Below are positions 57,831-64,000 of a DNA stretch of 64,000 nucleotides, piece by piece. Made by a program: the position numbers and the translations under genes. Position 1 is the first letter of the stretch; each line of letters starts with the position of its first letter. A model generated the notes under the pieces. That model had not been told where the DNA came from and ran no database searches. It saw nothing but the letters and a program-made list of their open reading frames with translations. This DNA comes from Paulinella micropora (Eukaryota; Cercozoa; Imbricatea; Euglyphida), in the NCBI GenBank assembly GCA_009731375.1, contig BJOX01000260.1, forward strand, positions 660,739-724,738, in the 5' to 3' direction.

Positions 57831-57834
57831 GACG

Positions 57835-57881
<47 letters not shown>

Positions 57882-57908
57882 GCATAGATAGATAGGTAGG
57901 TAGGTAGG

Positions 57909-57958
<50 letters not shown>

Positions 57959-58052
57959 AATAGATAGATAAATAGATAGATAGATAGATAGATAGGTAGG
58001 TAGGTCGGTAGGTAGGTCGGTAGGTAGATAGATAGGTAGATAGGTAGGTAGG

Positions 58053-58097
<45 letters not shown>

Positions 58098-58182
58098 TGA
58101 TAGATAAATAGTAGATAGATAGAGATTGATATATTGATAGATCGATAGATAGACAGACAGACAGACAGATAGACAGATAGAC

Positions 58183-58230
<48 letters not shown>

Positions 58231-58290
58231 GGATGGATGGATGGATGGATAGATGGATAGATGGATAGATGGATAGATAGATAGATAGAT

Positions 58291-58359
<69 letters not shown>

Positions 58360-58388
58360 CAGATATATAGATAGATAGACAGATAGAC

Positions 58389-58420
<32 letters not shown>

Positions 58421-58445
58421 GGATGGATAGATGGATGGATAGATG

Positions 58446-58502
<57 letters not shown>

Positions 58503-58930
58503 ACAGACAGAAAGACGAACAGATGGCTAGGTAGTTCGCTGATGAGTAGGTAGATAGGTAGGCAGGAAGGTAGGTAAGCAAGTGTACCGGCAGGCTCTGT
58601 AACAAGTCCGTCGAGGAGGAGGAGGAGGAGGAGAAGGAGGAGCAGGAGGAGGAGGAGGAGGCGAAGGAGGAGAAGGAGGAGGAGAATGACGAGGAGGACG
58701 AGGAGGAGGAGCGCTGTTTCTCCCCTGCTGGAAACATCGTGTGTGTTCTGCTGCTACTTCGCACGAAGGACAAGAAAGAAAAGAGAAAAGAAAACGTAGG
58801 TAAGTCGAAAGAGGAGGCAGAGATGGGCCAGGAACAGCAGCGGGTGGACGAGAGAGTCCAACTGATAGAAAGAAAGAAAGAGTGGATCTTAGTTTGTTAT
58901 GGCAGCCACACACCAGCGAGTTGCTTCAAT

Positions 58931-58965
<35 letters not shown>

Positions 58966-58967
58966 AG

Positions 58968-59005
<38 letters not shown>

Positions 59006-59076
59006 GGAGAGAGAGAGAGGGAGAGAGAGAGAAAGAAAGAAAGAAAGAAAGAGAGAAAGAAAGAAGTAAAGAACGA

Positions 59077-59111
<35 letters not shown>

Positions 59112-59515
59112 GAAGGAAGGAAGGAAGAGGAAGGAAGGAAGGAAGAAGAAAGAAAGAAAGAAGAAAGAAAGAAAGAAAGAAAGAAGGAAGGAAGGAAGGA
59201 GGGAGGGAGGGAGGGAAAGGAAGGAAGGAAGGAAGGGAGGGAGGGGAGGGAGGGAGGAAGGGAGGGAGGAAGGGAGGGAGAGGGAGGAAGGAAGGAAGGA
59301 AGGAGGAAGGAAGGAAGGAAGAGTACTACAAAGGAAGGAAGGAAGGAAGGAAAAGGAAGAAAGGAAGGAAGGAAGGAAGGAATAAAGAAGGAAGGAAGGA
59401 AGGAAGGAAGGAGAAGGAGAAGGAGAAGGAAGTACTGAAGGAGGAGAAGGAAGGAAGAAAGAAGAAAGAAAGAAAGAAAGAAGGAAAGAAAGAAAGAAAG
59501 AAAGAAAGAAAGAGG
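57831..59515. repeat. Large compound microsatellite: GATA/GGTA/GATG, GGA, GAAA/GGAA
   Basis: (GATA)n with GGTA, GACA and GATG variants 57831-58505; (GGA)n 58612-58705; a short unique stretch 58706-58930; then (GAAA)n and (GGAA)n 58931-59515. Frames reading as Ser-Ile-Tyr-Leu or Lys/Glu/Arg repeats are artefacts. Confidence 0.95.
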
Positions 59516-59939
59516 CTTGGGGAACGTACATGATAGCATGTACAATAGATTAGGAAAGGATTTCGAGGATAGCGTGTACTAATGACTTGATTAGATCTAA
59601 AAACCGTGGACAGTACGGGCCGCTTACCGGGTTAAGGTAAAGTCACCGCTTTTATATGGTTTGCAGTGCAGCTGTTGCCTTTTTTTTATTCTTTTGGAGC
59701 TTCTGCTTTTGGTTTGAGAGGAACTGTCTGCTGGTTGTGCTTAGGCTTATTAATTCCATAAATGAGGCTGTTCTTCCTATTAAAATGTTGTTCTTGTTGT
59801 TCTTGTTGTTGTTGTTAAATTTAATTAAAAGTAACTAATGGCCTTCGAGTGCCAATGAAAGACAAGTACCGGTAATAATCATCAGACAACTTGAGCCAAG
59901 GGAAGAGAACTAGTCCGCGGAGAAGGGAGAAAAGGAAGA

Positions 59940-60480
59940 GAGAGAGAGAGAGAGAGAGGATGAGGGAGGAGAGACTCGCGTGGCCAATTTAAAAACAGTC
60001 TGAGCAACAAGTTAGAAGCTCGCCTGTGAGACGAACAAGTCGAATGGAGCAAGCAGACACCAGCAATAAGTCACAACCGCTGTCTAGACACCTTCACGCT
60101 CAGAGAAGGCGAGGAGTCACAACCTAGCATTCTAGCAGGTGGTAAGGAGCCCCATGGCCACAAAGATAACCTGCAAGTGGATCATTGGCCCACCTTCTGA
60201 ACCTAGGGCTGTGACGCCGACGCAAAGGAAACTGGAAATGGATAAAGGGTGGGGAGCCCTATCAGTTGACCCTAGAGAAGGGAAGGCTGTGATAGAAAGA
60301 TCACTCCCTAGCACACTAGCTGGGCCATAGTAGACGTCCGGTAGCAGGGAAGATGGAGGGGGAGGAGAGACTCGCCGTGGGCAATTAAAAAACAATCTGA
60401 GCAACAAGTTAGAAGCTCGCGTGCGACGAACAAGTCGAATGGAGCAAGCAGACACCAGCAATTAGTCACAAGCGCTGGAG
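59940..60480. repeat. ~130-bp direct repeat in host-like DNA
   Basis: 59960-60112 and 60360-60478 share GGAGAGACTCGC, CTGAGCAACAAGTTAGAAGC and CGAACAAGTCGAATGGAGCA with ~90% identity, separated by ~270 bp of unique sequence. Confidence 0.7.
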
Positions 60481-60496
60481 GCCGAAGGAAAGAGCT

Positions 60497-60549
60497 GTTG
60501 TTGTTGTTGTTGTGTTGTTGTTGTTGTGTTGTTGTTGTTGTTGTTGTTC

Positions 60550-60608
<59 letters not shown>

Positions 60609-60845
60609 CAATTTAATCAATAGTTAACTAAATGAATGACAAGATGGTGTTGTTTGTGTTGTTGTTGCTGTTGTTGTTGTTGTTGTTGAATTTAATTAAT
60701 AGGTAACTAAATAAATGGCAAGATGGTGTGTGGCTAACAGCCTTCAGTAATAACTGCCACTGCAAGACAAGTATTAAATGTCTTCTCATCTCCAGCCGAC
60801 TCGGGACGCCAGGGCTTGCTCACTCTAGAGCTCAGAAACAAAAAA
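60497..60845 (-). mobile_element. SINE-like repeat with (CAA)n tail, copy 1 (plus truncated copy)
   Basis: On the minus strand: GCCCTGGCGTCCCGAGTCGG..., CTTGCAGTGGCAGTTATTAC, GCCACACACCATCTTGCCAT, TTAATTAAATTC and then a (CAA)n tail (60664-60690; a second, longer tail at 60497-60610 ends a 5'-truncated copy at 60605-60660). Matches plus-strand copies at 61078 and 61500. Confidence 0.6.
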
Positions 60846-61077
60846 TATAGATAGAAGAAAAACGAGCAGAAGAGCATGCACCATAGTAGAACAACAACAA
60901 GAGAGGGAGAAGAGGAAAGTCATCGAAGAGAGCAGATTAGAGCTATAGGAAGACAACTAATCCAGGGAGAAAGGGAGAAGAGGAAGAGAGGGAAGATGGA
61001 AGGGGGGGGGGGGGGGGGGGAGGCTTCGGCCANNNNNNNNNNGGGTAAACAGTTGTTATTGAACAACAACAACAACA

Positions 61078-61320
61078 ACATGCTCTGGCGCCCCGACGGC
61101 TGGGATGGATGACAAGACATTAATATTTGTCTTGGAGTGGCAGTTATTATTTAAGGCCGTTAGCCACACACCATCTTGCCATAGGTTTAAATTATTATTA
61201 GTTAAATGAACAACAACAACAACAACAGCAACAACAACAGCAGCAACAACAACAACAACAAGTCATTGATTATTAATTAAATTGAACAACAACCACAACA
61301 ACAACAACAACAACAGTTTC
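61078..61320 (+). mobile_element. SINE-like repeat with (CAA)n tail, copy 2
   Basis: CATGCTCTGGCGCCCCGACGG, GGAGTGGCAGTTATTATTTA, GGCCGTTAGCCACACACCAT, then AT-rich sequence and (CAA)n. A 5'-truncated copy (TTATTAATTAAATTGAACAAC) follows inside the tail. An N10 gap is at 61033-61042. Confidence 0.6.
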
Positions 61321-61494
61321 TCCTCCTCCATCTTCCTTCTTTGTTCCTCTTCCTCCTTTCTTGCTGGCTAGTTCTCTTGATCGGACCTGCTCTCTTCGCT
61401 ATCTTTCCTCCTCTCCCCTCTTTGTTGTTGTTCTACTATAGTTAATCCTCTCTTGCTCTTTCCCTCATGCTCTATTTTTGTTTTTGAGCCTTAG

Positions 61495-61750
61495 AGTTCT
61501 AAAGTACAATCAATAAGCTCTGGCGTCCCAACGGCCGGGGATGACAGGACGAAAGTCTTCAAGTGGCAGTTATTATATTTTTGGCCGTAGCCAAACATCA
61601 TCTTATCATTGGTTCACGTTATTAATTGAATTGAACAACAACAAGAACAACAACAACAACAACAACAACCGCAACAACCGCAACAACAAAAACAAGAGCA
61701 AGAACAACAAAAACAACAACAACCGCAACAAGAACAGCAACAACAACAAC

Positions 61751-61798
<48 letters not shown>

Positions 61799-61799
61799 G

Positions 61800-61800
<1 letters not shown>
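61495..61800 (+). mobile_element. SINE-like repeat with (CAA)n tail, copy 3
   Basis: AAGCTCTGGCGTCCCAACGG, AAGTGGCAGTTATTATATTT, GGCCGTAGCCAAACATCATC, TTAATTGAATTGAACAAC and then (CAA)n. Same order of blocks as copies 1 and 2. Confidence 0.6.
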
Positions 61801-62690
<890 letters not shown>

Positions 62691-62869
62691 TGGTTCTGTG
62701 CCCGATGCTATCCCATGTGTATTTGGGCTTTGTTGTTGTTATTTTGTTACAGCTTGTGCTTTTGTGGCGATTGGTGGTAGCAGTAGTGTCGATGCAGTCG
62801 GTTGCGGGCTCGGGGGCTCGTCGCGTCACCTCGCTGCCCTCCGATGTCTTCCTCAAAGTGCAAATGTCA

Positions 62870-63505
62870 GCCTCCTCTCCTCTTCTCTTCTTTCTTCCTT
62901 CCCTGCCTCTTCTCTTCCTCTCCTCTCCTCTCCTCTCCTTCCGCTCCTCGCCTCCTTTCCTCTCCTCTGCTCTGCTCTCCTCTCCTCTCCCCTTCTCTCC
63001 TCTTCTCTCCTCCCCTGTCCTCTCCTCTCCTTTCCTCTCATCTCATCTCTCTTCTCCAATCCTCTCTCCTCTCCTCTCCTCTCCTCTCTCCTCTCCTCTC
63101 TCCTCTCCAATCCTCTCTCCTCTCCTCTCCTCTCCCCTCCTCCTCCCTCCTCCTCACCTCTCCTCTCTTCTCTCTTCTCCTCTCCTCCTCCTCTCCTCTC
63201 CTCTCCTCTCCCCTCCCCTCCTATTCCCTCTTCTCTTCTCCTCTCCTCTCCTCTCCTCTCCGCCCAGGCCGCATAACATGTATACATACATGAGAGAGAG
63301 AGAGAGAGAGAGAGAGAAATAATGAGCGTTACTCAGTTCTAAAGCATGTACTAATATGGGCCGTATGCCGGTATGTGTGTGTATGTGTCTGTCTGTCTAT
63401 CTGTTTGTCTGTCTGTGTGTGCGTTGTGTGAATGTCCAGTGATCTAGCCAACGGGCAAGCGCTTGACGCACAGCTGCTGCAACGACTGCTAACACACGCC
63501 GTCTG

Positions 63506-63545
<40 letters not shown>
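62870..63545. repeat. (CTCCT)n array and GA/TC microsatellites
   Basis: Pyrimidine-rich CTCCT/CTCTC array 62870-63260, (GA)n 63290-63317, (TCTG)n near 63385-63415, (TC)n 63508-63546. After 63546 the sequence is T-rich with a loose repeat of GTTGATATGTCTAAT-type units (63575-63850). No gene. Confidence 0.85.
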
Positions 63546-63549
<4 letters not shown>

Positions 63550-64000
63550 GTATGCATATGCTTTGTGGCTAGGTTTGTTGATATGTCTAATTTCTAGGTT
63601 TGTTTTTGTTGATACGTCTAATGGCTAAGTTTGTATTTATTCACATGTTTCATCGCCAGGTTTGTCTTTATTGATATCTCTGATTTCTTGGTCCGGAATC
63701 TTTTTTTATATGTTGATATGTCTCGTAGTGCATTTGTTGACATGTCTAATTGCAGGCCGAGATTATTTTTGTATTTCTTGACATGTCTGGGTCAAGATAT
63801 ATATCATATGTTGATATTTGTAAATGCTAAGTTAAGATATATTTGTCGATGCATCTACTTGTTAGATCAAGAAGATGTTCGGTGCCATGGGAGCGGGTCA
63901 GCAGCCCTCTACCTACCTACATACATACCTACATGCTTGCTATACATGCACGTATGTGTGTATGTCTGTTTCGACATACGTTACTACTTAGGTATGTAGT

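Noticed and set aside
57529-58773. Minus-strand frame of Ser-Ile-Tyr-Leu repeats
   Set aside because: Translation of a GATA microsatellite. Same for the Phe/Leu and Lys/Glu frames at 58.7-59.5 kb and the homopolymer frames at 61.6-62.9 kb.

Overview
The window appears to be the junction between an endogenous large DNA virus and a microsatellite-rich protist chromosome. It is a draft assembly: 14 runs of N are present, many of them next to G or C homopolymers. The left ~39.4 kb is GC-rich, gene-dense and encoded on both strands. The recognisable content is an RNA polymerase subunit 2 (RPB2-like), an archaeo-eukaryotic primase (AEP) run together with a herpesvirus-UL9-like superfamily 2 helicase, a heliorhodopsin, a four-finger C2H2 protein, two 2-oxoglutarate-oxygenase-like proteins, an HNH endonuclease and several large secreted or membrane glycoproteins. 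As far as I recall, a herpes-type replication module together with nucleo-cytoplasmic-virus-type RNA polymerase and a heliorhodopsin is characteristic of mirusviruses, and mirusvirus elements are known both as episome and as integrated DNA in thraustochytrids (Aurantiochytrium). I infer a mirusvirus-related element. No capsid or terminase gene is recognisable in this window, so the assignment rests on the informational genes and the rhodopsin.

Layout of the viral part. 1-2.8 kb: the C-terminal half of RPB2, carrying several palindromic insertions. 3.3-13.6 kb: surface proteins, namely a (Ser-Ala)n membrane protein, a Cys-rich tandem-domain glycoprotein, and a convergent PKD/BspA/discoidin/EGF secreted protein. 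Part of this block is present twice around a 10-N gap. 13.9-18.1 kb: zinc-finger protein, oxygenase-like protein, a duplicated-module protein and a PhyH-like oxygenase. 18.6-20.3 kb: a second Cys-rich glycoprotein. 20.8-26.0 kb: primase-helicase. 26.2-29.8 kb: a 260-bp tandem repeat followed by three copies, two of them decayed, of an HNH-endonuclease locus whose C-terminal domain is homologous to the C-terminus of the helicase. 30.2-39.5 kb: mostly unrecognised proteins plus a CoiA-like protein and the heliorhodopsin. Many viral genes carry one frameshift, in-frame stop or small duplication. This suggests decay of an integrated copy, though homopolymer sequencing errors will explain some breaks.

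39.4-50.7 kb: composition changes abruptly to a non-viral, degenerate Ty3/gypsy-like retroelement. It has gag/protease-like ORFs, then ~6 kb of unfamiliar repeated-module ORFs, then reverse transcriptase, RNase H and an integrase with a C-terminal GPY/F-like segment. No LTRs were found by eye. It seems to truncate the last viral gene.

50.7-64 kb: host-like DNA. A leucine-rich-repeat gene with several short exons and clear GT donors lies on the minus strand (52.5-54.8 kb or further). The rest is dominated by GATA, GA, GGAA, CAA/TTG, TAC and CTCCT arrays and a small SINE-like repeat family with (CAA)n tails. No rRNA, CRISPR array or confident tRNA was seen.
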